DNA from: Acidobacteriota bacterium
GTDB lineage: Bacteria; Acidobacteriota; Terriglobia; Bryobacterales; Bryobacteraceae
Assembly: GCA_026394015.1 (NCBI GenBank)
Contig: JAPKZA010000245.1
Span: 15,051-79,050, forward strand
Direction of reading: 5' to 3'
Length of the DNA: 64,000 nt
Position 1 is the stretch's first letter, and the number at the start of each line of letters is the position of its first letter. Under the pieces are notes generated by a model. That model did no database searches, was not told the origin of the DNA, and saw only the letters and a program-made list of their open reading frames with translations. Of this stretch, positions 1 through 8,949 are shown piece after piece. A program made the position numbers and the translations under genes.

Positions 1-15
1 GGCGCGGCTTACGAG

Positions 16-345
16 ATGGTGAGCGAGACGGAGGTATTGGAAGCGCTGGAGAAGGCGTTTGACTACCGGGGCGATGTGACGATTACGCGGCGGGACGGGA
101 GCCAGATTGAGGGCTACATTTTCGACCGTTGGACTGGCCCGACGCTGGAGGCGAGCTACGTGCGGTTGTTTCCCAAGGACGGGGAGCAGAAGATCGCGGT
201 GCCGTATTCGGACGTGGGAACGCTCGAGTTTACCGGACGAGACACGGCGGCAGGGAAGAGTTGGGAGGCGTGGATGAAAAAATACGTCGAGAAGAAGCTG
301 GCGGGCGAGAAGAATATTGAGCTTCTGCCGGAAGAATTGGGATAA
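16..345 (+). CDS. Small hypothetical protein, possibly 5'-truncated
   Basis: A 109-residue protein rich in charged residues, with no signal peptide and no membrane segment. The first half looks like a small beta-barrel fold (VTITRRDGSQIEGYIFDRW, then VPYSDVGTLEFTG), reminiscent of SH3/Sm-like barrels. The C-terminal third is helical and basic (EAWMKKYVEKKLAGEK). The frame stays open to the window edge, so ATG at 16 may be internal and part of the gene may lie outside. I do not recognise the family. It converges with the thioredoxin-like gene, 2 bases apart. Confidence 0.6.
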   Translation: MVSETEVLEALEKAFDYRGDVTITRRDGSQIEGYIFDRWTGPTLEASYVRLFPKDGEQKIAVPYSDVGTLEFTGRDTAAGKSWEAWMKKYVEKKLAGEKNIELLPEELG

Positions 346-347
346 GC

Positions 348-824
348 TTAGCCGTCTCCGAGGCCCACTTCGAGCAGCATTTGCCGCAGGGCGAGGGTGC
401 CGCCGGCACCGTCCTGGCGATGTTCGAGGAGTCCGTCCTTGCCGAGCAGGATATAGACCGGGAAGCCTTTGGGGTCGACGAGGCGAACGAGGTCCGTATC
501 TTCCGTCAGCACGACTTTCGGCGAGCGAGGCGACTTGGCCAGAAACTCCTGCACCTTCTCCCGGCTCTCGTTGACGTTGATGGCTAACATCGTTAGCTTT
601 CCAGGGGCGTACTGCTTATAGATGGTTTCGAGGGCTGGTTGTTCGCGTCGGCAATAGCCGCACCAAGTGGTCCAGAACTGGATGAGGACGGGCTTGCCTT
701 TGAGGGAGGCGGAGTCGAATTTTTCTCCGTTCATGGTTCGCCCGGAGAAGGAGGGCACGCGTTGGTGAACGCCAAAAGCGTAGGCAGAAGAGGGGAGGGT
801 CCAAAGGAAACCGCGACGATCCAT
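348..824 (-). CDS. TlpA-like thioredoxin-fold protein
   Basis: A 158-residue thiol-disulfide oxidoreductase of the TlpA/ResA/AhpC-TSA group. The redox motif is W-C-G-Y-C at C55 and C58, preceded by the family-typical strand PVLIQFWTTWC. A cis-proline region follows (GFPVYILLGKDG). The N-terminus MDRRGFLWTLPSSAYAFG resembles a degraded twin-arginine or Sec signal, so the protein may act in the periplasm. Proteins of this group usually reduce or oxidise cysteines of envelope proteins. No cytochrome maturation gene is nearby, so the substrate is unknown. Confidence 0.85.
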   Translation of the reverse strand: MDRRGFLWTLPSSAYAFGVHQRVPSFSGRTMNGEKFDSASLKGKPVLIQFWTTWCGYCRREQPALETIYKQYAPGKLTMLAINVNESREKVQEFLAKSPRSPKVVLTEDTDLVRLVDPKGFPVYILLGKDGLLEHRQDGAGGTLALRQMLLEVGLGDG

Positions 825-861
825 TCCTCTATCGTAAGCGAATGCTGTAGCCTGAAAATAA

Positions 862-2991
862 ATGCATCGGTATCTGATTGGCTTGGGACTGGCGCTGAGC
901 GCCTGGGGAGCGGACTGGTCGCTCGAGAAGTTGTATACGCGGCCGTTTGCGTGGGGTACGGCGCCGGAGAGGCTGCGGTGGGCGGAGAAGAAGCCGGTGC
1001 TCGTCTTCCTATGGAACGAACAGGGACGGCGATTTATGGACCTTTACGCCTGGCACGCGGCGACGAAGCAGCGGGTGCGGGTGACGCAACTGGAGTTTGC
1101 TCAGGACGAGTTCAATCCGTTACCGGACGAGAAGGACGAACGGCTGAAGGCGAACCGGATGCCGGAGGCGGGGTTGGCGCAGTTTAGCGTTTCCGGAGAC
1201 GGGACGCGGGTGGCGTATGTTTGGCGAGGGGATTTGTACGTGGCGGCCACGGATGGGAGCAAAGTGAGCCGGTTGACGCAGACGAAGACGCCGGAGACCG
1301 ATCCCGCGTTTTCGCCGGATGGCGCTCGGCTGCTGTTTAAACGGGGCGGGGAGTTGTTTACGCAGAACCTGCAAACGGGGATGATTGCGCAGGTGACGGA
1401 AGGGCCGACGGGCGCGGCGGTGTGGTCGCCGGATGGGACGCGGATCGCGTACGTGACGGCGACGCCGGGCGCGGTGCGGACCCAGGTAGTGACGAACTAC
1501 TCGGGCCAGTTTGCGACGACGCGGTCGTTTCCGCGGGGCGCGGCGGGGGATGAGGGCGGGGTCAGCACGCGGTGGATTGTGAGCAGCACGGGCGGAAAGC
1601 CGGTAAAGCTGGAAGACGCATTTGCGGGGCAGAAGGCGAGCTTTGGCATGCCGGAATGGGCACCGGATAGCCAGTCGGTGCTGGTGCGGGCGACGGCGGG
1701 GGATAAGCACACGAAGCAAGTTTGGGTGCTGAGTGCGAAGACCGGGAAAGGCAAGATGGTGTTTGAGGACAAGGACGACCGATGGGTGAGTGCGGAGTTT
1801 GAGGGGTGGTCGCCGGATTCGAAATGGCTGCTGATCGCCAGTGATCGGGACGGCTTTATTCATCTTTGGAAGGTGGCGGCGACGGGCGGGGAGCCGGTGC
1901 AATTGACGAAAGGAAAGTGGGAACTGGATACGGAGCGGTGGGGGTATCCGCCGCAGTGGGTGGGAGAAGACATCGTTTATAGTTCGACCGAGGACGGGAC
2001 GAACCAACGACAGATGTATCGGATTGGAGCCGATGGCGGGGGCAAGCGAAAGCTGACGAGCAAGGCAGGCTTGAACGTCGGCGCGATGAGCGAAGACGGG
2101 AAGTATTTGGCGGTTTTGCACGCGAATTTGCAGGCACCTTGGGATTTATGGGTGGGCGCGGATCGGGTGACGACTTCGCCGCGGCCGGAGTTTGCGAGCT
2201 ACGATTGGCCGAAGACGGAGTTCGTGGAGTTCCCTTCCCGGGGCGATCAGGCTCCCGTGAAGGCGAAGTTGCTGCTGCCGCCGGGGTACTCGCGGGATAA
2301 GCAATATCCTTGCGTTTTCTTCATTCATGGGGCGGGGATCGCTTCGTCGATTCTGCAGCAGTGGGGCTCGTATCAGGAGCTGCGGTATGTGTTCAATGCG
2401 TACTTGGCGAACTCTGGCTACGTGGTGATGGACCTGGATTATCGGGGGTCGTCAGGATATGGCCGGGATTGGCGGACGGGGGTGTACCTGCATATGGGCG
2501 GGCCGGACCTGGACGATGTTTTGGGGGCGGTGGACTATCTGAAGAAGCGGGGGAGTGTCGACATGCAGCGGCTGGGGATTTGGGGAGTCAGCTACGGCGG
2601 GTTCATGACGAACATGGCGTTGTTTCTATCGCCGGGGACGTTTAAGGCTGGGAGCGCGTGGGCGGCGGTAAACGATTGGGAGAACTACAACCCGGGCTAC
2701 ACGCAGGAGCGGCTATCGACGCCGGCGGCGCATCCGGAAGCGTATCGGCGGAGTTCGCCGATTACGTTTACGAGCGGATTGAAGGACCACTTGCAGATTG
2801 TGCACGGGATGGGGGATTCGAACGTTCTGTTCCAGGATGCGGTGCAGTTGACCGAGAAACTGATTCGGGAGCGCAAGCCGTTTGAGGAGATTTTCTACCC
2901 GCAGGAGGACCATGGGTTTGTGCGGGATGAGACGTTGATCGACTCGTTTGGCCGGGCGGCGCGATTCTTCGATAAGCACTTGAAGCCATGA
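862..2991 (+). CDS. S9 family peptidase (beta-propeller plus alpha/beta-hydrolase)
   Basis: A 709-residue secreted serine peptidase of the prolyl oligopeptidase/dipeptidyl-peptidase IV family. A signal peptide (about residues 1-17) is followed by a TolB/WD40-like propeller with repeated SPDG/APDS turns (about 100-430). The C-terminal alpha/beta-hydrolase domain carries a complete triad: S577 in GVSYGG, D652 in HGMGDSNV and H684 in PQEDHGF. Such enzymes trim peptides in the periplasm. Its stop overlaps the start of the ThiE gene (ATGA), so the two are translationally coupled although no functional link is evident. Confidence 0.92.
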   Translation: MHRYLIGLGLALSAWGADWSLEKLYTRPFAWGTAPERLRWAEKKPVLVFLWNEQGRRFMDLYAWHAATKQRVRVTQLEFAQDEFNPLPDEKDERLKANRMPEAGLAQFSVSGDGTRVAYVWRGDLYVAATDGSKVSRLTQTKTPETDPAFSPDGARLLFKRGGELFTQNLQTGMIAQVTEGPTGAAVWSPDGTRIAYVTATPGAVRTQVVTNYSGQFATTRSFPRGAAGDEGGVSTRWIVSSTGGKPVKLEDAFAGQKASFGMPEWAPDSQSVLVRATAGDKHTKQVWVLSAKTGKGKMVFEDKDDRWVSAEFEGWSPDSKWLLIASDRDGFIHLWKVAATGGEPVQLTKGKWELDTERWGYPPQWVGEDIVYSSTEDGTNQRQMYRIGADGGGKRKLTSKAGLNVGAMSEDGKYLAVLHANLQAPWDLWVGADRVTTSPRPEFASYDWPKTEFVEFPSRGDQAPVKAKLLLPPGYSRDKQYPCVFFIHGAGIASSILQQWGSYQELRYVFNAYLANSGYVVMDLDYRGSSGYGRDWRTGVYLHMGGPDLDDVLGAVDYLKKRGSVDMQRLGIWGVSYGGFMTNMALFLSPGTFKAGSAWAAVNDWENYNPGYTQERLSTPAAHPEAYRRSSPITFTSGLKDHLQIVHGMGDSNVLFQDAVQLTEKLIRERKPFEEIFYPQEDHGFVRDETLIDSFGRAARFFDKHLKP

Positions 2992-3560
2992 AACTGCCGC
3001 GATTTTATCCGATTGTGGATTCGGTGGTGGGGGCACGGGCGGTGTTGGACGCCGGGGCCGAGATCGTGCAATGGCGTCATAAGGGGCCACTGACGCGAGA
3101 GGCGTTTGCGACGGCGGCGGCGATTGCGGAGCTGTGCCGGGGGGTGACGTTCGTCGTCAACGACCGGGCGGATGTGGCGGCGCTGCTGGGGGCGGGGCTG
3201 CATTTGGGGCAGGAGGACTTGCCGCCCGCGGCGGCACGCCGGTTAGTGGGAATGATTGGGTATTCGACGCATAACCAGGAGCAGATGCGGGCCGCGAATG
3301 AGGAGCCGGTGGACTACCACGCGCTGGGGCCGATTTTTGCGACGGCGTCGAAGGAGAACCCGGACCCGGTGGTGGGGCTGGAGGGGTTGCGGGAGATCGC
3401 GAGATTGTCGATGCGGCCGTTGGTGGCGATTGGCGGCATCACGTTGGAGGGTGCGCCGGCGGTGATTGAGGCGGGGGCGCAGTCGGTGGCCGTGATTGGG
3501 GCGTTACGGGGTGGGGACATGGAGCAGAAGGCGCGGGAGTGGATCCGGCGGTTGCGTTGA
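2988..3560 (+). CDS. thiE: Thiamine phosphate synthase
   Basis: A 190-residue TIM-barrel protein that should join HMP pyrophosphate and the thiazole phosphate into thiamine phosphate. Family motifs are well kept: QWRHKG (diphosphate-binding region), FVVNDRADVA, HLGQEDLP, STHN, ALGPIFATASK and AIGGIT. It is slightly short at the N-terminus, starting just before the first strand. The start codon overlaps the S9 peptidase stop by 4 bases. No other thiamine gene is adjacent, but a second, more divergent ThiE/TenI-like gene lies at 42160-42675; this copy is the better candidate for true synthase activity. Confidence 0.85.
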   Translation: MKLPRFYPIVDSVVGARAVLDAGAEIVQWRHKGPLTREAFATAAAIAELCRGVTFVVNDRADVAALLGAGLHLGQEDLPPAAARRLVGMIGYSTHNQEQMRAANEEPVDYHALGPIFATASKENPDPVVGLEGLREIARLSMRPLVAIGGITLEGAPAVIEAGAQSVAVIGALRGGDMEQKAREWIRRLR

Positions 3561-3578
3561 CGAGGGGATCATTAGTTC

Positions 3579-3839
3579 GTGCCGGAAGGGTGGTTTGCGG
3601 ATACGACGGGTGAGGCGCTGGAGGTTTACATCGGCGTGCATCGGCACATGACGCCAGGCGAGCGATTGGCGAGGGTGTTTGAACTGGGCCAGTTTCAGCA
3701 CTCCTTGCAAGTGGCTAACGTCCGATCCAGCTATCGACAGGCAAGCGAGGAGGAGGTATTCCTGCGCGTTGCGGCCCGGCGGTTGGGCCGCGAACTGATG
3801 ATTCAGGTTCATGACTGGAATCCGGAGCTTCACCCGTGA
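3579..3839 (+). CDS. Small hypothetical protein
   Basis: An 86-residue soluble protein starting with GTG, with GAGGGG about 10 bases upstream acting as a plausible ribosome binding site. It contains the segment MTPGERLARVFELGQF and then a basic helical stretch with EEEVFLRVAARRLG. This layout resembles small uncharacterised bacterial proteins that carry a P-x-x-R-L-x-x-x-F-E-L motif. The function is unknown. It follows thiE by 18 bases and may be co-transcribed. Confidence 0.6.
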   Translation: MPEGWFADTTGEALEVYIGVHRHMTPGERLARVFELGQFQHSLQVANVRSSYRQASEEEVFLRVAARRLGRELMIQVHDWNPELHP

Positions 3840-3994
3840 CGCATGCTCGCGATTGTTGGACGGCAAGGAGTTTTACATGGATCGTCAAACCGCAACTATG
3901 GCGATTCCGCTCCAAGGCGCGTTCCCGTTCGACTGCTTCCCGGCCGATAGTGGGGGTCGAGGCGTTCGACCTTCGGGCCCCCAATCCGGCCGCG

Positions 3995-4324
3995 CTACGG
4001 TGCCAGTTCGTAGGAGTAAGCCTGCCCGGCGACGAAGATCTGGCTCAGCTTCAGGCCGCTGGGTGAGCGGACGAACTTGAGGTCCGCGCTGCCGGGTCCG
4101 GTCTGCGGCACGCGCTTGGCGGGTACGGCGGCGTGAACGCCGTTGGCGCCATCCAGGGCGATCACGGTGGATGATCCCCCGTTGTCCAGGGTGCGGACGG
4201 TGTATTCCCCGGCGGGGAGCATGGTTTGCCCGACCTGCGCGGCAAACGGAAGGTGAACGGTCGCCAGTTCGGCGGCCATGGCTAGAGCGGTGCATCCGAC
4301 CAGCATCAGGAGTGTTTTCTTCAT
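3995..4324 (-). CDS. Small secreted protein with LPAGEYTV motif
   Basis: A 109-residue exported protein. I chose the ATG at 4324 because it begins a clean signal peptide (MKKTLLMLVGCTALAMAAEL); a longer frame only adds a charged, low-quality leader. The mature part contains the motif MLPAGEYTVRTLDNGGSS, typical of small secreted acidobacterial proteins of unknown function that look like short beta-sandwiches. It is transcribed divergently from the amino-acid permease at 4426, so the roughly 100-base gap must hold both promoters. Confidence 0.7.
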   Translation of the reverse strand: MKKTLLMLVGCTALAMAAELATVHLPFAAQVGQTMLPAGEYTVRTLDNGGSSTVIALDGANGVHAAVPAKRVPQTGPGSADLKFVRSPSGLKLSQIFVAGQAYSYELAP

Positions 4325-4425
4325 GGCGTGTAGCCCTCTGCACCGTGTGATGTGCGCCGAGCCCCGCTGATTTCGTGGTTTACACAACTTTGCAGGAGTC
4401 CTCCATACTGGAGTGTGACCAACCG

Positions 4426-5757
4426 ATGAAAGACCAAAAACAGAGCTTAGGTTTGTTCGACGCCACCACGATCGTGATGGGATCGATGATTGGATCCGGG
4501 GTGTTCATTGTGGCTGCCGACATAGGGCGGCAGGTGGGCTCACCGGGGATGATGTTGATGGCTTGGGTGGTGACGGCGGTGTTGACGCTGATCGCGGCGC
4601 TGAGCTACGGCGAACTGGCCGCGATGATGCCAAAGGCCGGTGGCCAGTACGTTTACCTGCGCGAGGCTTTTGGGCCGATGTACGGGTTCCTCTACGGTTG
4701 GACGTTTTTCACGGTGATCCAGACGGGAACGATTGCCGCGGTGGCGGTGGCGTTTGCGAAGTTTCTGGGGGTATTTGTTCCCGATGTGCCGCAGAAGACG
4801 GTGGCGATTGTGCTGATCGTTTTTTTGACCTGGCTGAACACGCGGGGTTTGCGGACCGGGGCGGTCGTGCAGAACGTTTTCACGGTAGCCAAGACCGGGG
4901 CGCTGGTGGGTTTGATCGGCGCGGCGATTCTGGTGGGACGGAATGATGTGGCGGTGGCGCGGAACTTTGGGGACAACTTTTGGGCGGGGGGATTCGATGG
5001 GCTGACGGCGGTTCGGGTGTTGGGTGTCGCGCTGGTGGGTTCGCTATTCTCGTCCGACTCCTGGAACAACGTGACGTTCACGGCAGGCGAGACGCGGAAC
5101 CCGAAACGGAATGTGCCACTTTCGTTGCTGCTGGGGGTGGGGCTGGTTTCGGTGCTTTATCTGCTGGCCAACTACGCTTATCTGCTGGTGCTGCCGTTCG
5201 AGCAGATTCAGAATGCGGCGCAGGATCGGGTGGGTACGGCGGCGGCGAGTGCGATTCTGGGGCCGGTGGCGGTGCAGGTGATGGCGGCGGCGATCATGGT
5301 ATCGACCTTTGGCTGCGCGAACGGGCTGACGCTGGCCGGGGCGCGCGTTTACTACGCCATGGCGTTGGACGATTTATTCTTCAAGCAGGCGGCTCGACTG
5401 GACCCGCAGACCCAGGCGCCGGTGACCTCTCTGTGGATTCAGTGCTTGTGGGCCTGTGGCTTAACCCTGACGGGCAGTTATAGTGACCTGCTCGACTATG
5501 TTATATTCGCTGTTTTGCTTTTCTACATTCTGACGATTGTTGGGATCTTCGTCCTGCGCCGAACGCGCCCTGAAGCGGAGAGACCCTACAAGGCGTTTGG
5601 TTATCCGGTGCTGCCAGCGTTGTATATTTTGCTCGCGAGCGGCATTGAACTGTTGTTGTTGCTGTATAAACCAAGCTTTACGTGGCCCGGGCTGATCATT
5701 GTTCTGCTTGGCATTCCGGTTTATTTTTGGTGGACAAAAGGGAAGGTCAAGGCATGA
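4426..5757 (+). CDS. APC-superfamily amino-acid permease
   Basis: A 443-residue inner-membrane transporter with about 12 hydrophobic segments. The first helix carries the APC substrate-site break G-S-M-I-G-S-G-V-F, and helix 6 has the SSDSWNN region. I start at ATG 4426, with GGAG 11 bases upstream, rather than at the earlier GTG in frame at 4375. Members move amino acids by proton or antiport coupling; the substrate cannot be read from the sequence. Its stop overlaps the start of a second APC permease (ATGA), so the pair is translationally coupled. Confidence 0.88.
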   Translation: MKDQKQSLGLFDATTIVMGSMIGSGVFIVAADIGRQVGSPGMMLMAWVVTAVLTLIAALSYGELAAMMPKAGGQYVYLREAFGPMYGFLYGWTFFTVIQTGTIAAVAVAFAKFLGVFVPDVPQKTVAIVLIVFLTWLNTRGLRTGAVVQNVFTVAKTGALVGLIGAAILVGRNDVAVARNFGDNFWAGGFDGLTAVRVLGVALVGSLFSSDSWNNVTFTAGETRNPKRNVPLSLLLGVGLVSVLYLLANYAYLLVLPFEQIQNAAQDRVGTAAASAILGPVAVQVMAAAIMVSTFGCANGLTLAGARVYYAMALDDLFFKQAARLDPQTQAPVTSLWIQCLWACGLTLTGSYSDLLDYVIFAVLLFYILTIVGIFVLRRTRPEAERPYKAFGYPVLPALYILLASGIELLLLLYKPSFTWPGLIIVLLGIPVYFWWTKGKVKA

Positions 5758-7220
5758 GTCTTTTCGCAGTTAAGCCGCTATCGCGGATCATTGAAGAATC
5801 AGAGAGCGGCGAGCATCAACTGAAGCGCACGCTGACGGCGACACAACTGGTGGCGCTGGGGATTGGTGCCATTATCGGCGCGGGCATCTTTACGCTTACG
5901 GGCGTGGCGGCGGCCGAACACGCGGGCCCGGCGATAACGCTCGCCTTTATCGCGGCGGCCATTGGATGCGCCTTTGCGGGGCTTTGTTATAGCGAGTTTG
6001 CGACGATGATTCCGATTGCGGGGTCGGCGTACACGTATGCCTACGCGACGATGGGCGAATTGCTGGCCTGGATCATCGGATGGGACTTGGTGCTGGAGTA
6101 CGCGGTAGGAGCAGCGACCGTGGCGGTCGGGTGGAGCGGGACGTTGGTATCGTTGTTCCACAACTTGGGAATCGACTTGCCGGTGCAAATATTGGCGGGC
6201 CCGTTCGAAGCGGTAAGGATGCCGGATGGGTCTGAGGCAACGGGCTTAATCAACTTGCCAGCGGTGTTCATCGTGTGTGCGATTTCGATCTTGCTGATGC
6301 GAGGAATTCAGGAGTCGGCGCGGGCGAATGCTGTGATTGTGGTTTTGAAGGTAGCGGTGGTGGTGGTGTTCATTGCGATCGGCTGGTCGTTTATCGACCC
6401 TGCTAACCACGTGAACTACATTCCGGCCAACGAAGGGCCGAGCCGTTTTGGCTATACCGGTATATTGCGAGCGGCCGGAGTGATCTTCTTCGCCTACATT
6501 GGGTTTGACGCGGTTTCGACGGCAGCGCAGGAGGCCAAGAATCCGAAGAGGGACATGCCGATTGGGATTATCGGCTCGCTGATTATCTGTACGATTTTGT
6601 TTATTCTTTACGCCCACGTGTTGACGGGCATAGTGAACTACAAAGAGCTGAACGTGCCGAGCCCGTTGACGCTGGCGCTGAACAAGATGCCGTACACGTG
6701 GCTGGCGATTACGATGAAGTTAGCGGTGCTGGCGGGATTGACATCGGTGATTCTGGTGATGTTGTTGGGCCAGAGCCGAGTGTTCTATTCGATGTCCCGG
6801 GACGGATTGTTGCCGAAGCTGTTCAGCGACATTCATCCGAAGTGGCAGACGCCGTGGCGGAGTAATCTGCTGTTTATGTTTTTTGTGAGCTTGTTTAGCG
6901 CATTCGCCCCTATTTCGGTGGTGGGCGAGATGACGTCGATTGGGACGCTGTTTGCGTTTGTCCTGGTATGCGGGGGGATTTTGGTCATGCGGAAGACGCA
7001 TCCGGACTTGCCGCGTCCGTTCAAGACGCCTTGGGTGCCCCTGGTTCCCGTGATGGGAGTGCTCGTGAATTTGGCACTGATGGCGGGGCTGGGCTGGTCG
7101 AACTGGCTACGTCTCTTCGTCTGGATGGGACTCGGCTTGGCCATCTACTTTGGCTACAGCCGGCATCACAGTCGGTTGCGGACTGTCCCCGTTGTTGGAC
7201 CGGGTAAGGGCGGTCGCTAG
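5754..7220 (+). CDS. APC-superfamily amino-acid permease (CAT/YfnA-like)
   Basis: A 488-residue membrane transporter of the cationic amino-acid transporter subgroup. It has a cytosolic N-terminal stretch, the helix-1 motif GIGAIIGAGIFTLTG, a helix-6 motif FFAYIGFDAVSTAAQEAKNP and roughly 12-14 membrane segments. The ATG at 5754 overlaps the previous stop. The last 114 bases overlap the convergent HEAT-repeat gene in antisense. Two coupled but different permeases suggest either two substrates or a heteromeric unit; the first is more common in this superfamily. Confidence 0.88.
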   Translation: MSLFAVKPLSRIIEESESGEHQLKRTLTATQLVALGIGAIIGAGIFTLTGVAAAEHAGPAITLAFIAAAIGCAFAGLCYSEFATMIPIAGSAYTYAYATMGELLAWIIGWDLVLEYAVGAATVAVGWSGTLVSLFHNLGIDLPVQILAGPFEAVRMPDGSEATGLINLPAVFIVCAISILLMRGIQESARANAVIVVLKVAVVVVFIAIGWSFIDPANHVNYIPANEGPSRFGYTGILRAAGVIFFAYIGFDAVSTAAQEAKNPKRDMPIGIIGSLIICTILFILYAHVLTGIVNYKELNVPSPLTLALNKMPYTWLAITMKLAVLAGLTSVILVMLLGQSRVFYSMSRDGLLPKLFSDIHPKWQTPWRSNLLFMFFVSLFSAFAPISVVGEMTSIGTLFAFVLVCGGILVMRKTHPDLPRPFKTPWVPLVPVMGVLVNLALMAGLGWSNWLRLFVWMGLGLAIYFGYSRHHSRLRTVPVVGPGKGGR

Positions 7221-7991
7221 AGCGCCCAGGTCTTCTGCTTGGAAGGGCCGCACAAAGGCTTCGTGCGCGAAGTTTGCGGCCCAACTGATGCTTTCTTCTT
7301 TTGACCGGCGTCGCATGGCGAGCAGGGTTTGGCTCATTTTGTGGCCGCGGCGGGCGAGGATGGCGAGCGCCATAGTGGAGACGCGGCTGGATGGATCCTT
7401 GGCGGCTTGTTCGACCAGGGGCATGAGGTTTTCCGGGTCGGCGCGACGGGCGATGCCTTCGATGAGATTGGCCCGGACGCGTTCGTTGGGATTGAGGTAT
7501 AGCTCTTCGAGCTTGGAGACGTTCTGCATGAACCGGCCGAGGATTTTGGCGGCTTTGGACTGGACACGGATATCCGGGTGGCGTGCGAATTTCAACAGCG
7601 TCACGGAGATGCGATTGGGGTCTGGCGTGTCCTCGACGAGTTCCAGGCAACGTTGGACCTCGGCGACCGGGACCTCGGCAGGCCAAGCGCGACCGGAGAG
7701 CAATCGCTGCAAAAGTTTGGTGTCGTACGAGGAATCCTGGGCCATCGTGAGGCCCATCAGGGTTTTCGCCTGCTCCAGAGACAAAGCGTCCCGATCCAGC
7801 AAGGCACGGGAAATGACGTGTCCTTCGACGAGAAAGTCCGCTTGTTCGCTGTGCCCCTGCTGAATGGTGCTGGATAGGTATTCGAAGAGGTCGGGCGGAT
7901 GCGATAGCCCGAGCCAACTGTCTAGTTGGCGCGCGACACTGGTAGCGCAACCAGCCATCACAGACGTCCAATTTTCGAGGTTGGTGGGCAT
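7107..7991 (-). CDS. HEAT-repeat-like helical protein
   Basis: A 294-residue soluble, mostly helical protein without signal peptide. Residues about 135-235 form HEAT-like repeats (for example DIRVQSKAAKILGRFM, NERVRANLIEGIARRA and SSRVSTMALAILARRG). Such solenoids are protein-binding scaffolds. The C-terminal 40 residues look disordered (SNNGDSPQPT onward), and this tail is encoded opposite the last 114 bases of the permease gene. The N-terminal 120 residues match nothing I recognise. No partner is obvious in the neighbourhood. Confidence 0.75.
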   Translation of the reverse strand: MPTNLENWTSVMAGCATSVARQLDSWLGLSHPPDLFEYLSSTIQQGHSEQADFLVEGHVISRALLDRDALSLEQAKTLMGLTMAQDSSYDTKLLQRLLSGRAWPAEVPVAEVQRCLELVEDTPDPNRISVTLLKFARHPDIRVQSKAAKILGRFMQNVSKLEELYLNPNERVRANLIEGIARRADPENLMPLVEQAAKDPSSRVSTMALAILARRGHKMSQTLLAMRRRSKEESISWAANFAHEAFVRPFQAEDLGALATALTRSNNGDSPQPTVMPAVAKVDGQAESHPDEET

Positions 7992-8043
7992 TTTATAGGG
8001 GACTTATCGGCACTCGCGACGAAAGTTTGAAGGTAGGTTGCGA

Positions 8044-8049
8044 TATACT
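8044..8049 (+). promoter_or_regulatory. -10 element of a probable leaderless gene
   Basis: TATACT sits 6 bases before the ATG at 8056, so transcription would begin at or next to the start codon. No Shine-Dalgarno sequence lies at a usable distance. No convincing -35 box is visible. Confidence 0.45.
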
Positions 8050-8055
8050 TCGGGC

Positions 8056-8520
8056 ATGAAACTCGTATTGGCTTTGCTCGTCGGTACCCTTGCGGCGTGG
8101 TCCGCACCAGATTTTTCCGGTTCCTGGAAAGCGAACGTAACGAAGAGTACTTTCGGCCCGTTTCCGAGCCCCGACAAGTACACCCGGGTGATTGATCATA
8201 AGGAACCGACGCTCAAAATCGAAGAGACGCAGGTTTCCGAACGGGGCGAATGGACCGCGGTGATGAACCTCGCCACGGACGGCAAAGAGACGAAGAGTGA
8301 GATGCGGGGGAATGAGCTGAAGTCGGTGACCAAGTGGGACGGCGAGGTTTTGGTAGTTAAGAGCAAGTTGAATTTTAATGGAACCGAAGTGGAACTCAGC
8401 GACCGGATTACCCTGTCCGAAGACAAGAAGACGATGACCTTGCAGCGGAAGATTGACGCTCCGCAAGGCACGATGGAGCAGTCGGTGGTCTTTGAGCGGC
8501 AGGAAGCGGTGGCCAAATAA
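8056..8520 (+). CDS. Small secreted lipocalin-like protein
   Basis: A 154-residue exported protein with signal peptide MKLVLALLVGTLAAWSA. The mature part starts with DFSGSWKANVTKSTFGPFP, the opening strand motif of a group of acidobacterial secreted proteins, and continues as alternating strands suggesting a lipocalin-like or beta-barrel fold. The function is unknown. I use ATG 8056; the six upstream codons of the longer frame would spoil the signal peptide. The -10-like TATACT 6 bases upstream supports this start. Confidence 0.72.
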   Translation: MKLVLALLVGTLAAWSAPDFSGSWKANVTKSTFGPFPSPDKYTRVIDHKEPTLKIEETQVSERGEWTAVMNLATDGKETKSEMRGNELKSVTKWDGEVLVVKSKLNFNGTEVELSDRITLSEDKKTMTLQRKIDAPQGTMEQSVVFERQEAVAK

Positions 8521-8607
8521 GAGTCGGCAGTCAAAATTTACTTGCATCCTTAGTGTTTTTTTCATTAACGTATCTTTAGGAACTTTGGGGTTCCCTATTG
8601 ACCCGTT

Positions 8608-8901
8608 ATGAAAAAGCTTTTTGTTGGGAATATTCCGTTTCAGGCCGTCGAGGCCGACCTCCATTCCTGGTTTAGCGACCAAGGGTTTGCTCCTAGCGCG
8701 GTGGCGATTGTTCGTCATCGGTTGACCGGTGATTCGCGGGGATTCGGCTTTGCCGATTTCGCGACGCCGGAAGAAGCGGAGCAGGCGGTTGTGGCGTTGA
8801 ACGGAGGTGACTACCAGGGACGCTTGTTGATGTTGAGCGTCGCCCGGAGCGAAGGGCCAGCCGTGCAAGCAGTGGGGGAGCCCAGTTCCGTCCGAGCGTA
8901 A
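8608..8901 (+). CDS. RRM-type RNA-binding protein
   Basis: A 97-residue protein with a single RNA recognition motif of the type found in glycine-rich bacterial and cyanobacterial Rbp proteins. RNP2 is KKLFVGNIPF (residues 2-11) and RNP1 is RGFGFADF (44-51), both with the aromatic residues that stack on RNA bases. The C-terminal tail is short and not glycine-rich. The 87-base upstream gap is AT-rich, with a possible small hairpin (GGAAC/GTTCC at about 8579-8594). It is an intact contrast to the damaged RRM gene at 18148-18392. Confidence 0.88.
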   Translation: MKKLFVGNIPFQAVEADLHSWFSDQGFAPSAVAIVRHRLTGDSRGFGFADFATPEEAEQAVVALNGGDYQGRLLMLSVARSEGPAVQAVGEPSSVRA

Positions 8902-8949
8902 CAAATTGGCGATGGCAGCCAGCGTGGCGTGCGAAAATGAAGTCTAGGA

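Noticed and set aside
3877-4080. Open frame with a good AAGGAG six bases before its ATG
   Set aside because: The product is low-complexity, Arg/Ser-rich and runs antisense into the well-supported secreted protein gene at 3995-4324. The region 3840-3994 otherwise shows only a small hairpin, and I see no convincing gene in it.
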